This document shows, one piece after another, positions 17,380 to 26,376 of a DNA stretch of 64,000 nucleotides. The stretch lies in NCBI GenBank assembly GCA_900104375.1, contig LT629302.1, positions 3,702,480 to 3,766,479 on the forward strand, written 5' to 3'. The notes beneath the pieces were generated by a model. The model was not told the origin of the DNA, did no database searches, and saw only the letters and a program-made list of their open reading frames with translations. The stretch comes from Flavobacteriaceae bacterium MAR_2010_188 (GTDB lineage: Bacteria > Bacteroidota > Bacteroidia > Flavobacteriales > Flavobacteriaceae). Every line of letters starts with the position of its first letter. Position 1 is the first letter of the stretch. The translations under genes were made by a program, and so were the position numbers.

Positions 17380-18666
17380 ATGTCGGACAAAGCAACTGTA
17401 GAAGTCAATAATAAAAAATACGATTTTCCTGTCATTACAGGGACCGAAAATGAGCAAGCAATAGATATAAAATCCTTTAGAGGAGATACCAATGGTGTTA
17501 TTACTTTGGACCCAGGTTTTAAAAATACCGGTGCTTGTGAAAGTGCTATAACTTTTTTAGACGGTGAAAAAGGGATTCTAAGATATAGAGGTTATTCTAT
17601 CGAAGAGCTCGCTGAAAAGGCAAGTTTCCTAGAAGTTTCTTATTTATTGATTTTTGGGGAGCTTCCTACCACCGACCAATTAAATAAATTTCATAAAGAC
17701 ATAAAAGCACAATCTGTTGTTGATGATGACATCAAAAAAATTGTAGATGCTTTTCCTAAGAGTGCTCATCCTATGGGTGTTCTTTCTTCTTTAACAAGTG
17801 CGCTAACTGCTTTTAACCCAACTTCGGTTAACGTAGAGTCCGAACAAGAGATGTACAATGCCATCGTTAAGTTACTTGGAAAATTCCCGGTTCTTGTTGC
17901 ATGGACAATGAGGAAAAAACAAGGGATGCCTTTGGATTATGGGGATAGTACTATGGGTTATGTAGAGAATGTGCTTAAGATGATGTTTAAGAAGCCGAAC
18001 GAGACTTATGATATGGATCCGATATTAGTTGAAGCGTTAGATAAGCTTTTAATTCTTCATGCTGATCATGAGCAAAATTGCTCTACTTCGACAGTACGGA
18101 TAGTAGGGTCATCTCATGCTGGGATGTTCGCTTCTATTGCAGCGGGCATTTCTGCACTTTGGGGACCATTGCACGGTGGTGCAAATCAAGCTGTGCTAGA
18201 GATGCTGGAAGCCATTAAAGCGGATGGTGGCGATACTAAAAAATATATGTCGAAGGCAAAAGATAAAAATGATCCATTCAGACTTATGGGCTTTGGTCAT
18301 AGAGTTTATAAAAACTTTGATCCTCGAGCTAAGATTATTAAAAAGGCTGCAGATGAAGTTTTAGGGAATCTAGGAGTTGAAGACCCAATCCTTGACATTG
18401 CAAAAGGATTAGAGAAAGAAGCGCTTGAAGATGATTACTTCGTACAAAGAAAATTATACCCTAACGTAGATTTCTATTCAGGAATCATTTACCGAGCTAT
18501 GGGGATTCCCGTAGAAATGTTTACCGTAATGTTCGCATTAGGGCGTTTACCGGGTTGGATTGCTCAATGGAGAGAAATGAGATTGAATAAAGAACCTATA
18601 GGTAGACCAAGACAAGTTTATGTTGGTGAAAATCTTCGCTCTTTTGTGAGTATTGAGAAACGATAA
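17380..18666 (+). CDS. gltA: Citrate synthase
   Basis: Citrate synthase condenses oxaloacetate with acetyl-CoA, the entry step of the TCA cycle. The family signature GFGHRVYKNFDPRAK, the active-site histidine in LHADHEQNCSTSTVR and the aspartate in NVDFYSGIIYRAMG are present. The frame is open upstream to 17308, but MSDKATVEVNNKKYDF at 17380 matches the usual N-terminus and gives 428 residues, the length of hexameric type II enzymes. It is monocistronic, with a terminator at 18684-18714. Confidence 0.97.
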   Translation: MSDKATVEVNNKKYDFPVITGTENEQAIDIKSFRGDTNGVITLDPGFKNTGACESAITFLDGEKGILRYRGYSIEELAEKASFLEVSYLLIFGELPTTDQLNKFHKDIKAQSVVDDDIKKIVDAFPKSAHPMGVLSSLTSALTAFNPTSVNVESEQEMYNAIVKLLGKFPVLVAWTMRKKQGMPLDYGDSTMGYVENVLKMMFKKPNETYDMDPILVEALDKLLILHADHEQNCSTSTVRIVGSSHAGMFASIAAGISALWGPLHGGANQAVLEMLEAIKADGGDTKKYMSKAKDKNDPFRLMGFGHRVYKNFDPRAKIIKKAADEVLGNLGVEDPILDIAKGLEKEALEDDYFVQRKLYPNVDFYSGIIYRAMGIPVEMFTVMFALGRLPGWIAQWREMRLNKEPIGRPRQVYVGENLRSFVSIEKR

Positions 18667-18683
18667 AATTTTGATTACTTTTG

Positions 18684-18714
18684 AAAAGCTTCAATTAATT
18701 GAAGCTTTTTTTTT
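18684..18714 (+). terminator. Intrinsic terminator after gltA
   Basis: AAAAGCTTCAA pairs with TTGAAGCTTTT and a T run follows, 17 bases after the gltA stop. It sits only 10 bases before the next ATG (18725), so the downstream gene cannot start at the earlier in-frame codon at 18653. Confidence 0.9.
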
Positions 18715-18724
18715 GACCTTTTAT

Positions 18725-19639
18725 ATGCTGAAATTAAATATTACCAACGAAACATCGAGATTGAGGGCAGTGGTTTTAGGAACTGCGGAAAGTGTTGGAC
18801 CAATCCCGACCTTAGAAGAAGCTTATGATCCTAAGTCAATTGAGCATATTTTGGCGGGTACCTACCCCGAAGAAGAAAATATGGTCAAAGAGTTGACTGC
18901 AGTAGAGCAAGTATTGGAAAAATACCAAGTTGAGGTTTTTAGACCGAAAGTCATTCAGGATTATAACCAGATTTTTGCGAGGGATATTGCTTTTGTGGTA
19001 GATGACTTTTTTATAAAATCGAACATTTTGCCAGATAGAGATCGTGAGTTAGATGCGATACAATATGTGGTAGACCAAATCGATAAGGAAAAAATTGTAA
19101 AGCTTCCAGAAGAATGTCATGTAGAAGGAGGGGACGTCATGCCTTGGTATGATTATATATTTATTGGCACCTATAGTAATGCCGACTATGCCGAAAATAT
19201 TACCGCAAGGACCAATATTAAGTCGGTAGATGCCATTACGCAACTATTTCCTAAGAAAAAAATTAAATCTTTCGATTTACGAAAGTCTAATACCGATCCA
19301 TTTACAAACGCTCTTCATTTAGATTGTTGCTTTCAACCAGTCGGCAGAGATAAGGCAATAATCCATGAGAATGGATTCCTAAATAAGAAAGATTATCAAT
19401 GGCTTGTCAATTTCTTTGGAAAGGAAAACGTTTTTGAAATCACCAAGGATGAAATGTACTATATGAATAGTAACATCTTTTCAATATCCGAAGATATCGT
19501 GATTTCAGAGAAAAACTTCATGCGCCTAAATAAATGGTTAAGAAATAATGGAATTACTGTGGAAGAAGTGCCATACGCAGAAATTGCTAAACAAGAAGGC
19601 CTTTTACGTTGCAGTACTATGCCCTTAATCAGAGACTAA
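18725..19639 (+). CDS. Amidinotransferase-fold enzyme, DDAH/arginine deiminase-like
   Basis: This 304-residue protein belongs to the guanidino-group-modifying superfamily (arginine deiminase, dimethylarginine dimethylaminohydrolase, amidinotransferase). Visible motifs are IFARDIAFVVDDFF (catalytic aspartate region), CHVEGGDVMPWYDY, the histidine in NALHLDCCFQP and the C-terminal nucleophile in LLRCSTMPLIRD. Substrate cannot be told from sequence. The start at 18725 gives MLKLNITNETSRLRAVVLG; the gltA terminator fills the space upstream. Its stop interlocks with the convergent ACBP gene (CTAA, 19636-19639). Confidence 0.85.
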   Translation: MLKLNITNETSRLRAVVLGTAESVGPIPTLEEAYDPKSIEHILAGTYPEEENMVKELTAVEQVLEKYQVEVFRPKVIQDYNQIFARDIAFVVDDFFIKSNILPDRDRELDAIQYVVDQIDKEKIVKLPEECHVEGGDVMPWYDYIFIGTYSNADYAENITARTNIKSVDAITQLFPKKKIKSFDLRKSNTDPFTNALHLDCCFQPVGRDKAIIHENGFLNKKDYQWLVNFFGKENVFEITKDEMYYMNSNIFSISEDIVISEKNFMRLNKWLRNNGITVEEVPYAEIAKQEGLLRCSTMPLIRD

Positions 19640-19908
19640 TTTTTCTGATTTTTTATGAAATAATCATTTACCAATTCTATGTAAATACTTTTTGCTTCTT
19701 CTTGTGAGATATCCTTAATTTGAAAGAGAGCATTTGTTTTAAAAGCATTGATAATAGCTTCCTTGCTACTTGGTCTGTTGTAGTTGTTAGTAGCTTTTTT
19801 ATAATAGGCGTAAAGCCTCAACAAGAAGTCAGCTGGTAGTCGCTCGGTGTGATGGTTAATTTTGTCGACTGCCTCTTCAAATTCTTTGTCTAAGGAAGAG
19901 TTGATCAT
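19636..19908 (-). CDS. Acyl-CoA-binding protein (ACBP) family
   Basis: ACBPs bind long-chain acyl-CoA in the cytosol and hold it for lipid enzymes. The 90 residues have the four-helix family pattern: an early helix with FEEAVDKI, then LPADFLLRLYAYYKKAT (residues 24-40), and SQEEAKSIYIELVNDYF near the end. The family is well known in eukaryotes and uncommon in bacteria. It overlaps the psd start by 4 bases, is last in the ftsH-cdsA-psd operon, and so probably buffers acyl-CoA for phospholipid synthesis (inference). Confidence 0.82.
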   Translation of the reverse strand: MINSSLDKEFEEAVDKINHHTERLPADFLLRLYAYYKKATNNYNRPSSKEAIINAFKTNALFQIKDISQEEAKSIYIELVNDYFIKNQKN

Positions 19909-20558
19909 TTTCTTTCGGCAATAACCGTGGTACCACCTTTTACTTTCTGATTCAAGCTCACTTTAATATCAGAATCCAATGGTAAAAAGAGATCTACCCG
20001 GCTACCAAATTTAATAAAGCCAGAATCCTTACCTTGTATGACTTCCGAACTTACTTTGGCATAGTTAACGATTCTCTTCGCCATGGCGCCTGCGATTTGT
20101 CTGTATAATACCTTTCCGAAAGATTCATTTTCAACAACAACGGTCGTTCTTTCATTTTCTTCACTGGCTTTAGGATGCCAGGCGACCAAGTATTTTCCTG
20201 GATGATATTTGCTATAGACAACTTTTCCACCAATAGGATACCGAGTTACATGCACATTTATAGGAGACATAAAAACAGAAACTTGTATACGTTTGTCCTT
20301 AAAGAATTCGTTTTCTTCAACTTCTTCAATAACGACTACTTTACCATCTACAGGAGAAACCGCATGGTTGTCATGAAGCTGAGTAATACGTCTTGGATTT
20401 CGAAAAAATTGAAGCACCAATAAAAAAAGTACAATAATAGCAACCATCAATGCTGTGCGTAACCAAGGGGTATCAATGAAAGAGTCAACCAAAAAAATGG
20501 AGGCTACTACGATTACCAAGGTTATGAAAATTATCTTAAATCCTTCTTTATGAAACAT
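19905..20558 (-). CDS. psd: Phosphatidylserine decarboxylase, short membrane form
   Basis: Psd makes phosphatidylethanolamine from phosphatidylserine at the inner membrane. The 217 residues start with two hydrophobic segments (about 8-25 and 34-52), then FFRNPRR, SPVDGKVVVIEEVEEN, the region MSPINVHVTRYPIGGKV and the self-cleavage site IKFGSRVDLFLP, where the Gly-Ser bond is cut to form the pyruvoyl group. It is the short Psd type. It overlaps cdsA by 11 bases and the ACBP gene by 4, so translation is coupled. Confidence 0.95.
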   Translation of the reverse strand: MFHKEGFKIIFITLVIVVASIFLVDSFIDTPWLRTALMVAIIVLFLLVLQFFRNPRRITQLHDNHAVSPVDGKVVVIEEVEENEFFKDKRIQVSVFMSPINVHVTRYPIGGKVVYSKYHPGKYLVAWHPKASEENERTTVVVENESFGKVLYRQIAGAMAKRIVNYAKVSSEVIQGKDSGFIKFGSRVDLFLPLDSDIKVSLNQKVKGGTTVIAERK

Positions 20559-21369
20559 CTGACATGAGTTTTAAAAACATATAAATAAATGGTGAAGCAA
20601 AGATTATACTATCCAAGCGATCTAATAAACCTCCGTGGCCTGGCATGATAACACCGCTATCCTTAACGTTTGCCTGGCGTTTAAATTTTGATTCTATCAA
20701 GTCACCAAGAGTACCAAAAACACTAATAATGATACCTAAAAATAGCCAATGATTAAAGGGAAGCGTTTTTGTGAATTCTGCAATGATTAAACTCGCAATA
20801 CAAGAGAAAAACAATCCTCCCAAAAAACCTTCAACCGTTTTCTTTGGTGAAATTCTCGGGAACAGCTTTTGTCTTCCGAAATTCTTACCTACAATATAAG
20901 CAAACGAATCGTTTGTCCAAACAAGTATAAAAGCACCTAAAATAATCCAAGGTGAGAATTCATTGTTCATAGTAGAAATCGAAACTAAGAAAACGAAGGC
21001 GCTAGATACATAAAACGTGGTGATGATGAATCGTTTCGACTGAAATAAAGGAATTGTTTTTAGAGAAAATAAATCCTTGATCAAAAGAAGTTCAACAAAT
21101 ATGGCGATTACGTGAATGATTTGAAGCAAATCCTTCACAATGTAATTAGATTCTGAAAAGAACTGCCAATATCCAAATCCTAAGTAAAGAAAAGTGAAAA
21201 CAACGTAGGGATAATTTCTTTTTAGTTGGATTAGCCTGTTGAATTCTACTAAACAAACGATTCCAAAAAAATAAAAAAGAATAATAAATGCGTGTAGTGA
21301 AAAGAGAGATGCTATTAAAAGGGCGATGTATAGAAAACCAGAAACTGCTCGTATTCGAAGGTCGCTCAT
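20548..21369 (-). CDS. cdsA: Phosphatidate cytidylyltransferase (CDP-diglyceride synthase)
   Basis: CdsA makes CDP-diacylglycerol from phosphatidate and CTP, the branch point of phospholipid synthesis. The 273 residues are mostly membrane segments. The C-terminal family signature is complete: SKFKRQANVKDSGVIMPG, then HGGLLDRLDS. The start codon follows the LUD gene stop with no gap, and the end overlaps psd by 11 bases. Its product CDP-DAG feeds the serine branch whose second step is encoded by psd. Confidence 0.96.
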   Translation of the reverse strand: MSDLRIRAVSGFLYIALLIASLFSLHAFIILFYFFGIVCLVEFNRLIQLKRNYPYVVFTFLYLGFGYWQFFSESNYIVKDLLQIIHVIAIFVELLLIKDLFSLKTIPLFQSKRFIITTFYVSSAFVFLVSISTMNNEFSPWIILGAFILVWTNDSFAYIVGKNFGRQKLFPRISPKKTVEGFLGGLFFSCIASLIIAEFTKTLPFNHWLFLGIIISVFGTLGDLIESKFKRQANVKDSGVIMPGHGGLLDRLDSIIFASPFIYMFLKLMSDVS

Positions 21370-21975
21370 CTATAAATCTTCAAGTAAAAGCAAATAAAGG
21401 TTTTTAGAACTGCTACCGTAGGTAAGAAAATCTTTGTCCTCTAAAGTCTTGAAGTGCTTAATGGTAGTAATATTTGTTGGTATGCGCTCTTTGTTCTTGC
21501 CTTTAATGCCTCTGAGCCCTTCACCAATCGTTTCGGCAAATTGGCTGGTTGTGGCATAAATAATAAAATTATCTGGAAGCTCTTTCAGTTTCTTTTCCGC
21601 GATTTGGTTGGAGCAAATTAGTAGAGATCCATCGTCCGAAATTAAGAACTCGCAAGTAGAGAGAAAATAATCAGAGTTATATTCTGTCCGGGTAGTAACA
21701 ATATTGAAATCTTTAAAAAGTTCTACCAAGCGCTGATCAAATATTAAAGCTTTGGAATTTTGCCACTTATTTTCCGCCAAAATCCTGTCAAAACTTTCTT
21801 GCACTTCTTGCATGTTTTCACAATACAAGAACTTACCGCCGTTAGCTTTAAAATTTATTGTGAATCGTTCATCTGCAGGAAGTTTAACTTCTGGCATATA
21901 TCTACCACGACCTTCATTCTGAATTGCTTCTTCAGAGGTAGTTTTATTGCCAAAAATTTTACGAAATAAACTCAT
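21370..21975 (-). CDS. LUD-domain protein
   Basis: The 201-residue soluble protein resembles the LUD family (LutC/YkgG), named for lactate utilisation proteins. Visible points are the central segment STCEFLISDDGSLLICSNQI and the C-terminal part FIIYATTSQFAETIGEGLRG. No lutA or lutB is near, so a role in lactate oxidation is doubtful. It lies between ftsH and cdsA, a position I recall from other Flavobacteriaceae, which suggests a link to the membrane. Function is not known. Confidence 0.7.
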   Translation of the reverse strand: MSLFRKIFGNKTTSEEAIQNEGRGRYMPEVKLPADERFTINFKANGGKFLYCENMQEVQESFDRILAENKWQNSKALIFDQRLVELFKDFNIVTTRTEYNSDYFLSTCEFLISDDGSLLICSNQIAEKKLKELPDNFIIYATTSQFAETIGEGLRGIKGKNKERIPTNITTIKHFKTLEDKDFLTYGSSSKNLYLLLLEDL

Positions 21976-22065
21976 ACAGCTTAGGTGCTAACCATTTTGG
22001 GTACGTTAACTTCAAATATAAAAAATCTAAAATTAACTAAGCTTTAATTAAATTGAAAATAAGAA

Positions 22066-24006
22066 TTAGACCTTCTTCTCTTCAACTTCTAAAGTAGCGA
22101 ACGGACGTTGACCAAAAATCTTTTCTAAGTTGTCCTTAAATATAACTTCCTTTTCTAGAAGTACTTCGGCCAACTGAGTAAGTTTGTCCTTGTTTTCTTG
22201 CAGAATACTTACTGCCCGACGGTATTGCTCTTCGATGATATTAGAAATTTCTTTATCTATCATTTCTGCAGTTTTCTCGCTATAAGGCTTCGTAAAACCA
22301 TATTCAGTCTGTCCTGAAGAATCATAGTAAGTGAGGTTTCCAACTTTCTCACTAAGGCCGTAAATAGTAACCATAGCTCTAGCTTGTTTGGTAACTTTTT
22401 CTAGATCACTCAACGCTCCGGTAGAAATCTGATTGAAAATTACTTTTTCTGCAGCTCGACCACCTAATGCTGCACACATCTCGTCTAGCATTTGTTCTGG
22501 TCTAACGATTAAACGTTCTTCAGGTAAATACCAAGCGGCACCTAATGATTGACCACGTGGTACAATTGTTACCTTAACCAAAGGAGCGGCATGCTCCAAC
22601 ATCCAACTGATTGTAGCGTGTCCTGCTTCGTGGAATGCGACTGCGCGTTTTTCGTCTGGGGTAATAATTTTATTTTTCTTCTCTAGACCTCCAATAATTC
22701 TATCAACTGCATCCAAGAAATCTTGTCTGTCAACTGCTTTCTTACCTCGCCTCGCTGCGATTAACGCCGCTTCGTTACATACGTTGGCAATATCTGCCCC
22801 AGAGAAACCTGGAGTTTGTTTAGCTAGAAAATCTATATCTAATTCTTCGGATTTTTTGATTGGTCTAAGGTGAACTTCGAAAATCTCTTTTCTTTCTCTT
22901 ACATCCGGAAGATCAACAAAAATCTGTCTATCAAATCGACCAGCTCTCATCAATGCTTTGTCTAAAACATCAGCTCGGTTGGTAGCGGCAATAACGATTA
23001 CGTTAGTATTTGTTCCGAAACCATCCATTTCTGTCAATAACTGGTTCAAGGTATTTTCGCGTTCGTCATTAGAACCAGAAAAATTATTTTTTCCTCGAGC
23101 TCTACCAATTGCATCTATTTCATCAATAAAAATAATTGCAGGAGATTTTTCTTTGGCTTGTTTAAAAAGGTCTCGTACTCTAGATGCACCCACACCAACA
23201 AACATTTCTACGAAGTCAGAACCAGAAAGAGAGAAGAAAGGTACCTTAGCTTCACCAGCAACTGCTTTTGCCAATAATGTTTTACCAGTACCTGGAGGTC
23301 CAACCAATAATGCTCCTTTGGGGATTTTTCCACCCAAGGAAGTATATTTATCAGGAAACTTTAAGAAGTCGACAATCTCTTGAACTTCTTCTTTTGCGCC
23401 TTCCAAACCAGCAACATCTTTAAAGGACGTTTTCATATCTGTTTTCTCGTCGAAAAGTTTAGCCTTTGATTTACCAATATTAAATATTTGTCCACCTGCA
23501 CCACCACCTGCGCCTCCAGACATTCTGCGCATTATAAAAATCCAAACACCAATTATTAAAATAAACGGAAGCAGGGAAACTAAAAAGTTACCCCACATAT
23601 TATCCTCGGTTCTATACTTAACCTCTGTAGATAGATTGTTATTCTTTATGGTATCGCTTAAATCCTCTTGAAACAAGGCTAAGTCACCAAATTCAAAACT
23701 ATAGTTTGGGGATTTTGAGACCGACGGTAAAAAATTTTCTGGTTTTGTACCTTTATGCTTCTCTAAAGCCATTGCCTCGTCAGTAAGATAGACTTTGGCT
23801 TCTCTTTGATTAACTATATCTACTCTAGAAACTTCTCCATCTTCTAGGTACTCCAAAAATTGAGCAGGACTAGTAGTCGTTGGTGCCTGTCCGCTAAGGC
23901 CGCCTGAAAATATTTGTATAACAATAAAAACGAGGATAATGATTCCGTATATCCAATACGGATTTATCTTCGGTTTTTTATTGGTACTTTTTGAATCCTT
24001 TGCCAT
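22066..24006 (-). CDS. ftsH: ATP-dependent zinc metalloprotease FtsH
   Basis: FtsH degrades misassembled membrane proteins and short-lived regulators. The 646 residues show membrane segments at about 17-34 and 141-159, with a periplasmic domain between. They are followed by an AAA domain with Walker A GPPGTGKT (236-243), Walker [12 protein letters not shown] (291-301) and the arginine-finger region RAGRFDRQ. The zinc protease motif HEAGH is at 459-463. It follows rsfS by 10 bases and precedes the LUD gene by 90. Confidence 0.98.
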   Translation of the reverse strand: MAKDSKSTNKKPKINPYWIYGIIILVFIVIQIFSGGLSGQAPTTTSPAQFLEYLEDGEVSRVDIVNQREAKVYLTDEAMALEKHKGTKPENFLPSVSKSPNYSFEFGDLALFQEDLSDTIKNNNLSTEVKYRTEDNMWGNFLVSLLPFILIIGVWIFIMRRMSGGAGGGAGGQIFNIGKSKAKLFDEKTDMKTSFKDVAGLEGAKEEVQEIVDFLKFPDKYTSLGGKIPKGALLVGPPGTGKTLLAKAVAGEAKVPFFSLSGSDFVEMFVGVGASRVRDLFKQAKEKSPAIIFIDEIDAIGRARGKNNFSGSNDERENTLNQLLTEMDGFGTNTNVIVIAATNRADVLDKALMRAGRFDRQIFVDLPDVRERKEIFEVHLRPIKKSEELDIDFLAKQTPGFSGADIANVCNEAALIAARRGKKAVDRQDFLDAVDRIIGGLEKKNKIITPDEKRAVAFHEAGHATISWMLEHAAPLVKVTIVPRGQSLGAAWYLPEERLIVRPEQMLDEMCAALGGRAAEKVIFNQISTGALSDLEKVTKQARAMVTIYGLSEKVGNLTYYDSSGQTEYGFTKPYSEKTAEMIDKEISNIIEEQYRRAVSILQENKDKLTQLAEVLLEKEVIFKDNLEKIFGQRPFATLEVEEKKV

Positions 24007-24016
24007 TGGCTATTTT

Positions 24017-24388
24017 TTAATAACTTGTTTCTATTTCAGTAATTTTTGCATCTCCCCAAAGACTTTCTATATCATAGAACTGTCTAATATGCTTTTGAAA
24101 AACGTGAACTACAACATTCACATAATCGATCAAAACCCATTCCGCATTATCAGACCCTTCAACATGCCACGGGTTATCCCTTAATTCTTTACTGACTTTT
24201 TTTTGTATGGAATTTACTATGGCGTTAACTTGTGTGTTAGAAGTTCCCTCGCAGATGATAAAATAATCGCAAACCGTGTTTTCAATTTCCCTTAAATCTA
24301 AGATGATTATATCTTTTCCCTTAACATCTTCAATCCCATTCAAAATGGTAGTAATTAGTTGGTCTGCGCTCTTATTTTCTTTCGCCAT
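24017..24388 (-). CDS. rsfS: Ribosome silencing factor RsfS
   Basis: RsfS binds L14 and blocks subunit joining when nutrients are short. The 123 residues have the family core: DIIILDLREIENTVCDYFII, ICEGTSNTQVNAIV, WHVEGSDNAEWVLIDY and VVVHVFQKHIRQFYDIESLW. Length is normal. It is the first gene of the minus-strand operon with ftsH. A good -7 box lies 20 bases upstream, at 24409-24416. Confidence 0.96.
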   Translation of the reverse strand: MAKENKSADQLITTILNGIEDVKGKDIIILDLREIENTVCDYFIICEGTSNTQVNAIVNSIQKKVSKELRDNPWHVEGSDNAEWVLIDYVNVVVHVFQKHIRQFYDIESLWGDAKITEIETSY

Positions 24389-24408
24389 TAAAATGATTTA
24401 AATTTGTG

Positions 24409-24438
24409 CAAAGTTATATTTTTTTTGCTTCTTACAAG
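24409..24438 (-). promoter_or_regulatory. Promoter of rsfS-ftsH operon
   Basis: Read on the minus strand, TTG (complement of 24435-24437) is followed after 18 bases by TAACTTTG (complement of 24409-24416). This is the best full match in the window to the Bacteroidota pattern of a -33 TTG and a -7 TAnnTTTG. The start of transcription would fall about 15 bases before the rsfS ATG. Confidence 0.65.
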
Positions 24439-24485
24439 TTTTAAAACTTCATAAGAAAATTATAAAATTTACACTATAATCTTAC

Positions 24486-25217
24486 ATGCGTATAATCAAA
24501 CTTAATGCCATTGACTCAACCAACTCTTATTTGCGGAAGTTGTGTGCCAATGGGGACTTGAGCGATTTTACTATTGTTACTGCAAACATTCAAAATAATG
24601 GTCGCGGGCAGATGGGCACAACCTGGGTATCAGAAAAAGGTAAAAACCTCACAGCTAGCATCTATAAACGATTTAATTACTTAGAAATTGAAGATAAGTT
24701 CTTAATAAGTATGCTAGTTTCGGTTTCGGTTATGGAAGCGCTTAGAGCCCTAAATATCCGTAATCTCAACATTAAATGGCCTAACGACATTTTGGCAGAA
24801 TCCCAGAAAATTGGCGGAATCCTTATTGAAAACATCATAAAAGGAGACAAGATTGACGGTTCCATCATTGGAATAGGATTAAATGTACAACAGACTAATT
24901 TCGAAAATTTGCCAAGAGCGACGTCACTTCTTTGCTTATCTGGTAAAACTTATGAAACAGAAGAAGTCCTCTATACTATCATCGACTCCCTTAAAAGAAA
25001 TTGCGAAGAATTAAAAGCTGGGAATGGAGATTATATAAAGAATACTTACCACCAATATCTTTTCCGAAGAGACAAACCATCGACCTTTAAAGATGAGGCC
25101 GGCAATTTGTTTTCAGGCTATATAAAAGGTGTTTCCGATAATGGAAATATGGTGGTGATTTTAGAAGACGAAATAGAAAAACATTATGACCTTAAGGAAG
25201 TCACCCTTCTTTATTGA
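24486..25217 (+). CDS. birA: Biotin--[acetyl-CoA-carboxylase] ligase, catalytic domain only
   Basis: BirA attaches biotin to carrier proteins such as AccB through biotinyl-AMP. The 243 residues carry STNSYLRKL near residue 11, the ATP/biotin loop GRGQMGTTWVSEKGKNL (about 40-56), and IKWPNDILAESQKIGGIL. There is no N-terminal winged-helix domain, so this form should not repress transcription as E. coli BirA does. It diverges from rsfS across a 97-base gap. Its end overlaps the next convergent gene by 7 bases. Confidence 0.95.
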   Translation: MRIIKLNAIDSTNSYLRKLCANGDLSDFTIVTANIQNNGRGQMGTTWVSEKGKNLTASIYKRFNYLEIEDKFLISMLVSVSVMEALRALNIRNLNIKWPNDILAESQKIGGILIENIIKGDKIDGSIIGIGLNVQQTNFENLPRATSLLCLSGKTYETEEVLYTIIDSLKRNCEELKAGNGDYIKNTYHQYLFRRDKPSTFKDEAGNLFSGYIKGVSDNGNMVVILEDEIEKHYDLKEVTLLY

Positions 25218-25609
25218 ATCGCAGTCGGTAAATTTGTTGCTAAGGTTTCGATGAATTTTTTAATCGGACCTTTAATCATCATAGACATCATAGGATTAAA
25301 ATCTCCCTTGAAAGTAAGGTTGACTTCAGATGAATTAGAACTTATTTCTTTAATATCGCCAAGGAGTGAAAAATCAATTTTTCCTCCAGCAGCACCAAAA
25401 ACTAATCGGTTAGGAGGAAGTTCTTCTTTTTTCTCCAAGATAATTTCTGGCATTCCCTTTAAGGCAAATAAGAAGCGAGACTCGTTTAGAACTTCAAATT
25501 TTTCAATGCTCTCTGGCATCAATTTTTCAAAATTTTGGACCTTGCTCAGAAAATTATAAGTTTCTTGTGGCGATTTATTAATGGTAACTTTGGGGGATTC
25601 TAATAACAT
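25211..25609 (-). CDS. SRPBCC/START-like family protein
   Basis: This 132-residue protein has the pattern of SRPBCC ligand-binding proteins. The N-terminal strand-helix VTINKSPQETYNFLSKVQNF is followed by seven or so strands, then a long C-terminal helix (MIKGPIKKFIETLATNLPTA). There is no signal peptide. Its ligand and role are unknown. It lies 7 bases after pyrE on the same strand and is probably co-transcribed with it. Confidence 0.72.
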   Translation of the reverse strand: MLLESPKVTINKSPQETYNFLSKVQNFEKLMPESIEKFEVLNESRFLFALKGMPEIILEKKEELPPNRLVFGAAGGKIDFSLLGDIKEISSNSSEVNLTFKGDFNPMMSMMIKGPIKKFIETLATNLPTAIQ

Positions 25610-25616
25610 AATGACT

Positions 25617-26258
25617 CTAGTTTAACCAGTTTTCTGGATCGGCATTCCACTTTGTTAAAACAGAATGCTCTTTTATATTTATATATTTAGAAGACTGTGC
25701 CTTATCGAGCAGGTTTTCGTAATCACTCAAAGTATATAAGGTTATGTGATCTTCTTTAAAATTGTTTATCGCTATATCAAAACCATAGCTAAAAATGGCG
25801 ACCATTCCTTTAACGTTCGCTCCTTCTTCTTTTAAAGCTGAAACTGCGTTAAGGCTACTCTTTCCTGTACTAATCAAATCTTCTACCACCACAACATTCT
25901 GACCAGATTCTAAAAAACCTTCAACTTGGTTCTTTCTTCCATGCGATTTTGGCTCAGGTCTTACATAAACAAATGGTAGGCCTAAGTATTCTGCTACTAA
26001 CGCACCGATACCAATCGCCCCAGTTGCAACACCGGCGATGACATCAGGCTTTCCAAACTTAGATTCAATACCTCTTGCGAGTTGAGTGCGGACGTAATTT
26101 CGTATGGTTGGAAAAGAAAGGATAATTCGATTATCGCAGTAAATTGGAGATTTCCAGCCCGAAGCCCAAGTAAAAGGTTCTGCTGGCTGCAATTTAATCG
26201 CATTGATTTTAAGCAGTGATTCAGCAGTCTGCTGGGCGGTTTCCTTGTTGAAAATCAT
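25617..26258 (-). CDS. pyrE: Orotate phosphoribosyltransferase
   Basis: PyrE joins orotate to PRPP in UMP synthesis. The 213 residues contain FTWASGWKSPIYCDNR near residue 29, VRPEPKSHGRKNQVEG (the catalytic loop) and the PRPP-binding motif VVVVEDLISTGKSS. Length is normal. A -7 box TAGCTTTG ends only four bases before the ATG, so the message should be almost leaderless. carA, in the same pathway, is elsewhere in the window at 12.2 kb. Confidence 0.97.
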   Translation of the reverse strand: MIFNKETAQQTAESLLKINAIKLQPAEPFTWASGWKSPIYCDNRIILSFPTIRNYVRTQLARGIESKFGKPDVIAGVATGAIGIGALVAEYLGLPFVYVRPEPKSHGRKNQVEGFLESGQNVVVVEDLISTGKSSLNAVSALKEEGANVKGMVAIFSYGFDIAINNFKEDHITLYTLSDYENLLDKAQSSKYINIKEHSVLTKWNADPENWLN

Positions 26259-26262
26259 GGGG

Positions 26263-26270
26263 CAAAGCTA
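26263..26270 (-). promoter_or_regulatory. -7 box TAGCTTTG abutting the pyrE start
   Basis: On the minus strand the octamer is followed by CCCC and then the pyrE ATG. Since transcription in Bacteroidota usually starts about five to seven bases beyond this box, the mRNA would begin at or within the start codon. No -33 TTG is obvious. Confidence 0.45.
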
Positions 26271-26376
26271 AGCATTAAATTAAATTTATCTTTCCCTCCA
26301 TTTAATTAATTTTTAAAATTAATCATATGAATTAAAAATTAATATTTTTACGGCAATAAGCCTTTCAAACTTTAAA

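Noticed and set aside
18676-18683. TACTTTTG as a promoter for the DDAH-like gene
   Set aside because: It matches TAnnTTTG but lies directly before the gltA terminator, which would stop any transcript from it.
18653-18724. Earlier start for the DDAH-like gene
   Set aside because: The stretch contains the gltA terminator, and the added residues match nothing.
22958-23383. 141-codon open frame opposite ftsH
   Set aside because: It lies wholly within the conserved AAA domain coding sequence and shows no recognisable protein pattern.
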